64,000 nucleotides of DNA from Flaccisagitta enflata (taxonomy: Eukaryota > Chaetognatha > Sagittoidea > Aphragmophora): assembly GCA_965153355.1 (NCBI GenBank), contig OZ231126.1, positions 49,352,001-49,416,000 of the forward strand, read 5' to 3'. Every line of letters starts with the position of its first letter. The first letter of the stretch is position 1. The position numbers and the translations under genes are program-made. A model generated the notes under the pieces. That model saw only the letters and a program-made list of their open reading frames with translations. It was not told where the DNA came from and searched no databases. This document shows, one piece after another, positions 8,710 to 18,500 of the stretch.

Positions 8710-8890
8710 TGGCTGAATAAGATGACGAGGGGTTGGAAGTTGAAGAGGTGGTGGACGCTGAAGGGGAGCTTGAGGAGATGGTGGTGTTACCGGTGGTGGA
8801 AGAATGAGGTGGTGGTGAGGGGAAAAGGTGGTGGTGGGAGAACGGTAGGGGATGATGGTGGTGGTGGTGGTGGTGGTGGCGGTGGAAGGA
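8710..8890 (+). repeat. Second GGT-rich minisatellite region
   Basis: Same composition as 7806-8345 (GGTGGTGGTGG, GAGGAGATGG). Both share GAGGCTGAAGAT/GACGCTGAAGGG-like words. Confidence 0.7.
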
Positions 8891-8894
8891 GGAG

Positions 8895-8966
8895 ATGGAG
8901 ATGAAGGCAGTCTACCGGCATGAGCCTCAAGAACCACCCTCTTCGTCCTCGAACGACATCTTCTGA
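8895..8966 (+). CDS. Possible C-terminal exon
   Basis: The frame reads MEMKAVYRHEPQEPPSSSSN then DIF and TGA at 8964-8966. Codon choice is good and the sequence is unlike the GGT repeat before it. No pyrimidine tract precedes it, and an overlapping frame (ending SLPA) is also readable. It could be an alternative tail for the VWA gene or the end of another gene. Confidence 0.25.
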   Translation: MEMKAVYRHEPQEPPSSSSNDIF

Positions 8967-9031
8967 CCTATTGGCCTAGAAGAAAGAAACTTTTTCTTTT
9001 TCCTTTGCTTCCCTACCTGATCTTCGTCATT

Positions 9032-9200
9032 TTAGTTGCAGACTCTAAAACAGGCATCGAGCATATGTCCGTCCATCCATTGGTCTATCTATTGGCAATT
9101 CTTGAGTTGATTAGTTTGAAACCGAGCCTATCTGCCCCTGCCCACACCCTCATTTTCAAAGATACGGTAACCAGCGTTGCTTTTGTTTCCATTGAATAAA
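9032..9200 (+). mobile_element. Decayed TH element
   Basis: TTTTAGTTGCAGACTC, TGTCCGTCCATCCATTGGTC, CTGCCCCTGCCCACACCC. The right end has decayed beyond recognition. Confidence 0.5.
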
Positions 9201-9640
9201 GATTCATTTTGCATGATAACATTCCCGTGTTGCTATTCAGGCTGGTCAACTTAGAAACCTTGTGTTATGAGCATGACTTGATGAGGCTTACAAAAAAACA
9301 AAGCTTCCACTGCGCACCCATGAATCATGATACTACCAAATATTTCTGACCCAACCTTACACAATAAAATATACTAGCCAAGCTTCTAATTCTTGTTGGT
9401 GGGAAGGAGCAGTTACGCAGTTCATTAAACAATGGCAGAGATAAAGAAAATGCTCGCAAATACCCAAAAACGGCCCAAAACGTCATAGTGGTATAGTGGT
9501 ACATCTAGTGACAGTGACACGTCTGAGCATGAAACAGGTGCAGAGTTCAGCAAGGCTCGAAACATGATTAAGCATTCTCTGTGGATTCTTTTTTGAACAA
9601 TTTACATAAGCTAAAATTCTTTTATTTGCTTAATTAAGGT
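9201..9640. other. No feature seen
   Basis: Ordinary AT-rich sequence up to the presumed LINE 5' region. I see no target-site duplication that fixes the LINE start. Confidence 0.4.
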
Positions 9641-9829
9641 TTCCGGGGACCCGATTACGACTACGACGACATCGGAGACCGGAAGAACATTACAGACGAA
9701 ATCTGTATAACGGCGGTGTTACGGCGTCGACATCGTGTCATCGGACACCTTTTAATCAAACTGCTTCTTTAAAATCTGGAGGACGCGAAGCAATGTGATA
9801 CTCCCTAGTCGGAAAAAAATGACAAAAAA

Positions 9830-10921
9830 ATGACGCTGATACGCGAGAATGACCGTGTTTTTGTAAGCGAAATGCTCTTCTACTTGAAAAATAGACTGGC
9901 AACGACGCCAAAGAATGTTATAATCGATATCTGCGTGAAATTCTACTCAGTCGAAGAAATCACTACGGAAAAAGAAAAGTTTGAAAATGCGCTGAACGTC
10001 CGTCTCTCTCGACGTCACGGCAATGACGACTACGGATCCAAAACGCTCGGAGATATTATCGACAAAATGATTGCGGTCGATAGTGCGGGGGAGACGTCTC
10101 CTGTTTTTGTTGCGCGCGATCTTACGCGTATTCCATTTACGCGTATTCCATTTGGCGCTCCCGGCGCCAACTCGCATGTTTCTCTTGACATGCTACTTGC
10201 GTCAATTCACGACATGAAGTGCACGATACGCAAAATGCAGACGGAAATGGTGACTAAAGATTCTCTGGAGTCATCAATCATGCGATATCATAGGAAAGAT
10301 GCTGGCGGCATACGACAAAATAACGCCAATACCGTCGACGTCGGCGTTGATGCAGCTGCTGCAGCCACGAGTGCGGAAGGTGATGGTGCTGCTGCTGCTG
10401 CGACTCCCGTCAGAGTGGATGCGGGAGTTGAAAGTGCTGCAGAGGCCATAGTTGCACTTGCATCGTCCTCAGAATCTGAGGATATTCAGTCATGGAATGG
10501 CGTGGTCCGTCAAAAAATAAAAACCGCCGCTCCTAATCCGTCAGGTGACAAAAATCCGCATCAATGTCAACGTCCCCCGGCGCGGAAATCCTCGACAGTC
10601 GTCATCGGAACAAGCGTAAGCGCCGGACGAATCTCGCTCAAGGGGGCAGATTTGACTGTCGCCAAATACATTGGTTACCTCGACAATACAACTCAGCCGG
10701 AGGATATTCGGGCTCTTCTTGATGAACATCAAGTGGAGACAATTTCGCTTGATCCGATTCCACAAAAGCACAATCGATTCAAAAGCTTCAAGCTGGTGGT
10801 CAAAAAAAGCCAGCTTTCAATCGTCGAGGACGGAAAAATTTGGCCTGAGGGGGTCTTAGTTGGTCGCTTCTGGTCACCAAAACCATCAAATCCGTCCTCC
10901 TCAGAGACTACAAATGGATGA
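9830..10921 (+). CDS. LINE ORF1 (gag-like, 363 aa)
   Basis: Open from the ATG at 9830 to TGA at 10919-10921. The N-terminal half has no motif I recognise; residues around 180-215 are Ala/Gly-rich. The C-terminal part (about 250-350: VAKYIGYLDNTTQPEDIRAL, then FKSFKLVVKK and IWPEGVLVGRF) has the layout of the RNA-binding, gag-like domain found in ORF1 of many invertebrate LINEs. A near duplicate TRIPFTRIPF comes from a 15-bp tandem repeat. The last bases overlap ORF2 as ATGGATGA. Confidence 0.75.
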   Translation: MTLIRENDRVFVSEMLFYLKNRLATTPKNVIIDICVKFYSVEEITTEKEKFENALNVRLSRRHGNDDYGSKTLGDIIDKMIAVDSAGETSPVFVARDLTRIPFTRIPFGAPGANSHVSLDMLLASIHDMKCTIRKMQTEMVTKDSLESSIMRYHRKDAGGIRQNNANTVDVGVDAAAAATSAEGDGAAAAATPVRVDAGVESAAEAIVALASSSESEDIQSWNGVVRQKIKTAAPNPSGDKNPHQCQRPPARKSSTVVIGTSVSAGRISLKGADLTVAKYIGYLDNTTQPEDIRALLDEHQVETISLDPIPQKHNRFKSFKLVVKKSQLSIVEDGKIWPEGVLVGRFWSPKPSNPSSSETTNG

Positions 10922-13763
10922 CACCGGTAAACTCATAATTTCCAGTCATAATATTTGTGGCTTTGACAATTCTAAAGAATTTCTTTATGATCAATGTGAC
11001 GAAAATAATATTTCAGTATTAGCCATTCAAGAGCATTGGTTGCGTCCCCCTTATAGAAAAAATCACGGAACTAATCGTTTGAAATTATTACATTCTAATT
11101 ACGACTCTCATGCTGTTTCTGGTATGCAAAAAGTAGTTAATTCTCAAATCATGAAAGGAAGACCGTATGGTGGTACGGGGTTTCTTTATAAAAAAAATAT
11201 TTCAAAATCAGTACGACCCAGACTTGATTTAAACCATGAACGAGTGTCTGTATTAGAGTTGAAGATTACAGATCATGATGTTTTACTGATCAATGTGTAC
11301 TTTCCTTACTTTGACAATAGTAGAATACAAGAGCAACTTATTCTTTATAGCGAGACACTTGCATTTGTAGAGAATATTCTAAAAAGTCATCCTTTTCACA
11401 AGTACATTATCATGGCTGATTTTAACTGTAATGTATACAAATTGAATCATCCTTATGCTATCTTAGTCAATGATTTAATGCGCGAGTATGGTCTTATCTC
11501 TTGTTTTGACTCAATTCCTAATTTTGATCACTCTACACAGTATACACGATGTGATGTAAAAAAGAATTCATACACCTTTATTGATTGTATTCTAGTTAGT
11601 CAAACCTTGCAACCATTTATAGAAAATGCAGAAATATTTTATCATCATATGAATGTATCTGATCATGTTCCATTACGTTTGACTTTAAACGTAAATATTG
11701 ACACTTTTAACCCAGTTAGAAATGCCCATACAAACTATATTCCTTGGAATTCATTAAAAGAAGAAGAATTAGATTCTTTTCGTTCTACCATGGCATATCA
11801 CCTTGATCAAATTGAGATTCCCGTTTCTACGATTAATCATTATAATGTTATTTGCAATGATGTACAGCACACTTTTTCACTTGAAAAATATTACTGCGAT
11901 ATTGTGAAAGCTATTGCCAAGGCCGATGAAGTATTACCACGTCGTAAACATGGTATAAATAAATGTTTTTGGTCCCCGGAACTTAGCGAGCTTAAGCGTA
12001 AATCTCATGATGCATTTACACTTTGGAAATCAGTTGGATGTCCGCGGTCAGGTGTAATATACAATGAAAAAATTTCTACTCATGGTCAATACAAACGGCA
12101 GTTACGTAGAAGTAAACACACGGAAGCTGGTAACACGGAAGCTGGTAATTTATCTGATGCTTTATCCCAGAGCTTATTGAATCGTGATTCTAATACATTT
12201 TGGAAGAACTACAAAAGTATTAATTCCGGTCATGTCCCCTCATCTGTTATAATTGACGGTTCTGTAGATGACGAAGACATAGTTGAAAATTTCTCGAATT
12301 TTTTCAGTAGTATTCATGTCAATTCAGAAGCAAATGATCGTCTTAAAAGTAAATTTGATCCTATTTACAAATCCTATTGTGAAAACCATAATAACGACTC
12401 TCTTAATCCTTCTCTGTTTACGTGGGATGACATGTTGAACGCAGTTCGTAAATTGAAAATTGGTAAAGCCACTGGTAATTTTGTTAAAGCGTATCATATC
12501 TTTCACGGTAGCCCTAAGCTTCTCATCCATCTTCACATTTTGTTCAACTCGATGCTTAGTCACGGATATGTACCTCACGAATTTCTTTGTAACACTATTA
12601 CCCCCGTCATCAAAGATAGAAATGGCGATGCGTCAAGTCCCTCTAATTACCGCCCTGTTAGTCTCGGTGTCATATTTGCACAGCTATTTGAATATTTATT
12701 GTTATCTAAACTTGAATGTTACTTGATAAGCGACGACTTACAATTTGGCTTCAAAGCTAAACACTCAACATCCCATGCTATATTTATTCTCAAGTCTTGT
12801 GTTGACTATTTTCAAAGAAATGGCTCCGCGACTTTTGTTACCTTTTTAGATTGTACGAAAGCCTTTGACAAAATCTCTCACTATGGCCTGTTTATAAAAT
12901 TGATGGTTATAAAATTGATGGATTGAGGTATTCCTTTATGTCTCTTAAATATACTAATTCATTGGTATTGTAATATGGCGGCACGATGTAAGTGGAATGG
13001 AGTACATGGAGATTTTTTTTATGTATTAACTGGTGTGAAGCAAGGCGGAGTTCTTAGTCCTCGTCTCTTTGCAATCTATGTTGATGACTTGATTAGGCTT
13101 TTAAGGTCGAAAGGTATAGGATGTCACATGATTGAAATGTTTGTAGCATGTCTATTTTTCGCTGATGATTTGTGTCTTATATCGCCAACTAAAAGTGCTA
13201 TGCAAGAATTACTTGATGTCTGTCAAAAATACTGCAGCGAATTTAATCTTACTTTCAATACGAAAAAATCTAAAACACTAATTTTTGGTAATCCAGGATC
13301 TGTTATCAAACCGCTTATTCTTAATGGTAATGAGATTGAAATTGTCACGGAATGGCGTTATCTCGGTACTACTATTGTTTCTGGCAAGTATCTATCTTTT
13401 TCTGCGAAGTCTGAACTCAGAGCATTTTATTGTAGCGCAAATTCTCTTGTGTCGGCTAAGGCAAAGCCAGACGAAATAGTACTTATGAGTCTCCTTTTTA
13501 CAATTTGTGTCCCAACTATTACGCATGCGTCTGAAGTTAAAGAATTTAGTAGCGCGGAAATGCATTCATGTCACGTCGCAATGAATGACGCCATTAGGCG
13601 TATCTTCGGCTACAACCGTTGGGAGAGCATAAGGACCCTACGTCAATCTCTCGGATACCTCGACATCTACAACTCATTCCAACGACGGCGGATCAAATTC
13701 AAGGAAGGATGCGCCGCGCATGCAAATCGGGTCATTCGGGCGGCAAGCGGGATTAACGATTAG
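10914..13763 (+). pseudogene. LINE ORF2 (APE endonuclease + reverse transcriptase), one nonsense codon
   Basis: The likely start is the ATG at 10914, overlapping the ORF1 stop by 8 bases. The endonuclease shows SHNICGF, IQEHWL, MADFN and SDHVPL. RT shows FLDCTKAFDKI (motif A Asp), GVKQGGVLSP (motif B) and FFADDL (catalytic Asp pair). TGA at 12924-12926 lies between motifs A and B; the same frame then runs to 13763 without further stops. Just before it, a 15-bp tandem duplication (GATGGTTATAAAATT) adds five residues. No frameshift is needed, so inactivation is recent, or TGA is an error. Confidence 0.85.
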
Positions 13764-14029
13764 AATAGTGATTATGTGATTGTTTGCTGCATGAGCTGTC
13801 ATTTTAATGACGTAATAGAAACCATTCACATATGTTCATCTAAATGAACTACAAAAGAGGCGAATTAACTTAGCTTGATAAAGTCCAGTTATGTTATATA
13901 ATGAAGGAAAAAAGGTGGTTGAAGCGCATAATATAATATATATTCAGGACGTAATCATTGATCATTGTTCTAAAATGGAATTACACCAAATTGTTCAAAG
14001 AATCAAACGAATATACAACTGTCAACAAA

Positions 14030-14200
14030 AAAGGCCGGTCACACGGCCTGGCCTTGCTACCCAATTCGCACGCGGGTAGGTAGGGGCAGTTAAAAAAGGC
14101 TAACCGACATGAATTTGGGCAGACGCAGTAAGGTTAAAATCGACCGACCGACAGACATAGTAGGTTATAGAGTCGAGTGCATGCGGCATAAAAAGAGTGG
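14030..14200 (-). mobile_element. Decayed TH element
   Basis: AAGGCCGGTCACACGGCCTG, CGCACGCGGGTAGGTAGGGG, GACCGACCGACAGAC, ATAGAGTCGAGTGCATGCGG then CATAAAAAG. The left hairpin (GGCCGGTCACACGGCC) still pairs; the right one is damaged. Confidence 0.65.
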
Positions 14201-14600
14201 GATGATGACAATCTCAAAATGGTTTTCCAGTTACATCGAGCGTATCAATATAATGCAGGGGTGTATATAGTCGCACGGCTTTTGATTTCTCCCCCCCCCT
14301 ATGGTCCTTTGATAATCTTCCCCATGGGGTTTAACTGCATTTGACTTTTTCCCCATATACCCCCTATATAGTAATATTTTGGTTTAAATAGAATAAAATA
14401 GTGTGGTGACTGACTTTTACTTTTTAGTACTGCCAAAAATGTAATATCTTCTGTATTTTTCTACTTTTGGTTTTTCTACTCTTTGATTTCCTTCCCCAGT
14501 ATGCAACTATATATACAGGCCTGAATCGTAAGGAAATGAAAACTTGTTCTTCTGTCAGTCTAGTTGTTAAGTGATATCAATGTCGTTTTAACCCTTTTAC
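14201..14600. other. No feature seen
   Basis: AT-rich with short C and T runs. Confidence 0.4.
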
Positions 14601-14920
14601 CATCTTTTTCTTTCTTTCTCTCTTTCTTTCATTCTCTCTTTCCCTGAAAAGTGTCTACCAATTTATTTTCCAATTCCTGCTAATCTCTCTTTCACTCTGT
14701 CTCTCACTGCTTTTCTACACACCCATACCAATCTTTCTGTCTTTCTGACTGCCTTTTTGCCTCTCCTACGATCTCTCTGTTTCTGTCAGTCTGTCTTTTC
14801 CTGTCTGTCTGTCTGTCTCTCTCTCCCTCTCTCTGTCTCTCTGTCTTTCTGTCTCCTCACACCTGTCAGTCTCTCTCTCTCTCTCTCCCCTCTCTGTCTT
14901 TCTCTCTCTGTCTTTCTGTC

Positions 14921-14966
<46 letters not shown>

Positions 14967-15056
14967 CTGAGTTTTCTCTTTTCTTTCTGTCCCTCCCTTT
15001 TCCTGCGTCTAGTGAGCGCGCGGGTCTGTCTTACTCTTTTTTCCTTTCTTTCTCCA
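14601..15056 (+). repeat. CT-rich low-complexity tract (TCTC, TTTC, GTCT)
   Basis: Imperfect CTCTGTCTTT-type repeats with a pure CT core near 14933-14962. The 104-residue Ser/Leu ORF here is an artefact of it. Confidence 0.85.
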
Positions 15057-15091
15057 TGTGTGTGTGTGTGAGCTGGTCCCCAAAAATGAAT

Positions 15092-15442
15092 TCATTTCTT
15101 CTTCCTTTTATTCCCAGAATTGGTTTTCGCGTTGTGGGCTGCTGCTGTTGATGGTGCGGGCGGTGGAGTGGTGGAGGCAGCGGCGGCTAGAGCTGCTGCT
15201 GCTGCAGCTGCTGCGATTCGGGTACTCTCTCCTCTGCCCGCACTGTCACGCTTCCTCTTGGCAACCATGGCACCCACGGATCGCGCGCTTTTCTCTTCTT
15301 CCGCTTTATTATTTGCTGCTTCTTCTTCTACTTTCCTTCCTTTTTCTTCACGTTCGTCGTCATCGTCGTCGTCGTCGTCATCATCATCGTCGTCTTCATC
15401 GTCGTCGTCATCATCTCCAGGGTCGGTCGCCTCCCCGTTATC
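15092..15442 (-). CDS. Exon 5 of the acidic-rich gene: Asp run and basic C-terminus
   Basis: After GATACAG it reads DNGEATDPG, about 20 Asp residues, EREEKGRKVEEEAANN, VAKRKRDSAGRGES, an Ala run and STTPPPAP, ending NSGNKRKKK and stop. The Asp run is an uninterrupted GAC/GAT repeat. The acceptor has A-rich rather than pyrimidine-rich sequence before it. The plus strand here also has readable frames (TTTATTCCCAG acceptor at 15116). Confidence 0.45.
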   Translation of the reverse strand, partial: DNGEATDPGDDDDDDEDDDDDDDDDDDDDEREEKGRKVEEEAANNKAEEEKSARSVGAMVAKRKRDSAGRGESTRIAAAAAAAALAAAASTTPPPAPSTAAAHNAKTNSGNKRKKK

Positions 15443-15495
15443 CTGTATCAAGTTTTTTTTTTTCTATACAATTAAAAGGGAACATAGCCTAGGAA

Positions 15496-15533
<38 letters not shown>

Positions 15534-18500
15534 GACAGATAGATAGACAGATAGACAGACAGACAGACATTTAGGCAGAGAGAGATAGACATAGATACAG
15601 AGATACAGACAGAGACACGCATAGGCTGACAGAGACAGATTATCAGATGTCCAATGTGTAGATGGGTTCTCAGATGTGATTTTTTTTTCAAAAAAAAATT
15701 TTTGAAATTATACAAGTTTTGACCAAGCAGAGGTTGCTTGAAATAAGATTGAAGAATGTACCTCTTCTTTACAATGTAACTGTTTTGACTGATTTATAAG
15801 AAGATTAAAGTGTATGGGATAAAAAAGTATGACTTTTATAGCATTCTAAAGCTTTACTTAAGCTTCAAACTTCTTTCCAACAGTTGGAAAATATTGTATT
15901 TTTGAATGCAGAAGAAAATTAACCAAATCAACCAAAGCCTAGCGTAGAATTTAATCGTCTCAGAGATATGTGACTTTTCAAATGTGGCGTGAAATGAATG
16001 TCACAAGGTGTAAACATTATTCATAGGGAGAGATTTCTATGATTTCCCTGTGATGAAATTGGCTGTGTATCGTTGGTATCGTTGTTGAACGCGAAGTGAC
16101 TCTAGAGTGGCTCTGAGGTCTAACCTCATCTTTATCATTGATGGCGTTTTTGGAGGTTGTTTTAGACATTTCTTTTTTCTTCTTTTTGCCCATGACTCCA
16201 CTTCCGGGTCTAGGTCCAGGTCCTTCGCCATCTCTCGTCGCCATCGTCGTCGTCGTCGTCGCCGTCATCGTCGTCGTCGTTGTCATCGTCCCATTTGACC
16301 CTCGCTTAGTCTGACCTGATGTGGCAAAGAGGAAAGAAATTGGGGGAATTTTTCTTCTTTGCAATCAATCTTAAAAAGATTTTTGATTTTGAGTGCGTGC
16401 CATAAAGCAACATGGCGTGGTGGAGGGAGGTACTTTTTTTCTCTCATTTTTATATTCTCTCATTCTTTTTCTTTTTCTCGAAATTTGCTCCTTTTCCTTT
16501 CGTTTTAGTACACAAAAGAGTCTTTTCAGGTAGAACTAAACTGGCTTGAAACTGGATAGCGAAAGAGTTAAGCTGCAATTTTGCCATTATACAGTGTGAA
16601 CATTGTCAAATGCAAAAAAGTATTAAGCTTTTGCTCCTAGATGCTTCATTATTATGACCTGGAATCACTTTTCTCTTAAAGTACTATGTTTGACATTTTT
16701 GTATCAAAATTTCATGGATCTAAGTTGGATACTTTGTCCACAACATTAAAATTTAAGTAATAAAATTATTTCAGAAGAAGCTCACTTTTTAGCTCAAAAT
16801 CTTCTTCTTTAAACAGGAAAGTTTTTCTTTGATTTGCTCTCATTTGAAGATGACTTGAGCTATAAATGCCAGGTTGGTCTCAAATGGAAGATAATTTGAC
16901 ACTCTTCCATTCAAGACCGATGTAGCACCTGTGGTTTAAGTCATTATAACATCAGAACAATTCTAAAAGAAACCGCCCAGATGAAAAAAGTCAGTAATCA
17001 AGCTCAAACTGTAAATATTCATTTTACTTCAAATTGATGTTATGGACAAACTATACAACTGAGATCCATGAAATTTTGACACAAAAAACGTCAAGCAGAG
17101 TGCTATAACAGAAGAATGATTCCTGGTCATGAAGATGAGGAATCTAGGAGCAAAAGCTTAATACTTTTTTGCATTTGACAATGTTCACCCTGTAGATGTC
17201 AGACCTCAATGCCTAAATGGAATCGCAGAAATGAACATAGATTTTCACACTTACACAATGGTAAATGTAGGTGTTTATGGGCAGTCGCTTTGTAGGGGCC
17301 AATGAACATGACCCACGCTTCCACAACGTAATTTCTCCATCTTTTCTTCCTCCACCTCCCTACTTCTTAACACATCTACCTATCGCTCGACCGCAAGACT
17401 AAAATTCAGCTTTTAGGCTCATATATCCACCTCCAGGCTAGGCTCAAATCTCAATCCTCAGCCATGAGGCTCAAATCCCAGTCTGAAGATCCTCAGATAC
17501 ATTTCCGGCACTAGTATAAGGTTCATTGTTTGTATGGGATTTTCAAACCTTTCATTTCTTTATTAGCGTTTTTCATTGGATTGGCAGTCAATGAGTTGTT
17601 TCTTGATGAAGTGGCGCTATTGTTATTCGCTGATATTTTGGTGAGATTTGGCAAAGCGTTGGTCTCATCAACTCCCTTGAAGTCGGTTGGCTTAGCAGCT
17701 CGATGTCGACCCCGCTTCTCCTCTTCCTGCAACTTACGCGCCAAAGTCTCATCGTCGACCTGTTTGAGGAGGAGGAGGTAGAAGTGGAGGAGGCAGGAGG
17801 ATAAGGAGGAGGGACGAGAAAAAGAGAGGCAGGGAAAAAGAAGAAGGAAAAGAAGAGGAGTAGAAAGAGGAGGAAGGAGGTTAAGGGAGAAGGCAGGAAG
17901 GGAGATGAAGCAGAGGGAAAAGAAAGCGGGAAGGAAGCAACAGGAGGGGAGAGAAAAGGAAGGGGAGACAAAAGCAAATGGTAGAAGGGGAGAGAGGGAA
18001 GGGGAAGAGGAAGAAAAGGAGAGGGAGTAAGAGCAAGGTAAGGGGTGGAAGCAGAAGAAGAGTATGAGAAAAGGAGGGATAGTCAAGAGGAGGGGAAAGA
18101 GGGGAAGCAGGGGATAAGGAGAGACTGAGAGAAATGTAAGGGGGAGAAGATGATGAGAAAGAGGGAGGAGAAACAGAGGAAGAATGGAATGGCAAAAGAG
18201 TACAATTTGATGTACCATTGCAGGACAGAACCTCCACTAACAAAAATTTTGAAATTTGTAAACAAAATCGATGATTCATGCGCTGAATTTGTGAATGTTA
18301 GTGAGAAGATAGGTTTATTTTCCGAATTTGTCTCGTGTCCTGTGCGAGGTTTGAAAAGTGGGTTGATGGTGCAAAAATTGTGCAAAAATTGTTCTTTTAA
18401 GACTGCGGAAATAGATGAAAACGAAAAGTAAAAGTGCCAGTGATAAAGGAAAAAGGGTACGAAAGAAAGTGACTTGTGATTGCATCCATGAAGAAGAGTG

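Larger units (their letters stand above)
9640..13990 (+). mobile_element. Two-ORF APE-type non-LTR retrotransposon (LINE)
   Basis: A GC-richer 5' leader (about 9640-9829) precedes overlapping ORF1 and ORF2; an AT-rich 3' region follows 13763. The endonuclease-RT order and gag-like ORF1 suggest the CR1/Jockey side of the LINE tree; I cannot fix the clade. ORF2 carries one nonsense codon, so this copy is not autonomous. Both ends are approximate. Confidence 0.8.

Noticed and set aside
15120-15542. Plus-strand Ala/Ser-rich 140-codon ORF opposite exon 5
   Set aside because: It has a fair acceptor at 15116, but the minus frame ends in a proper basic C-terminus and matches the phase of exon 4; kept only as an alternative in the exon-5 entry.
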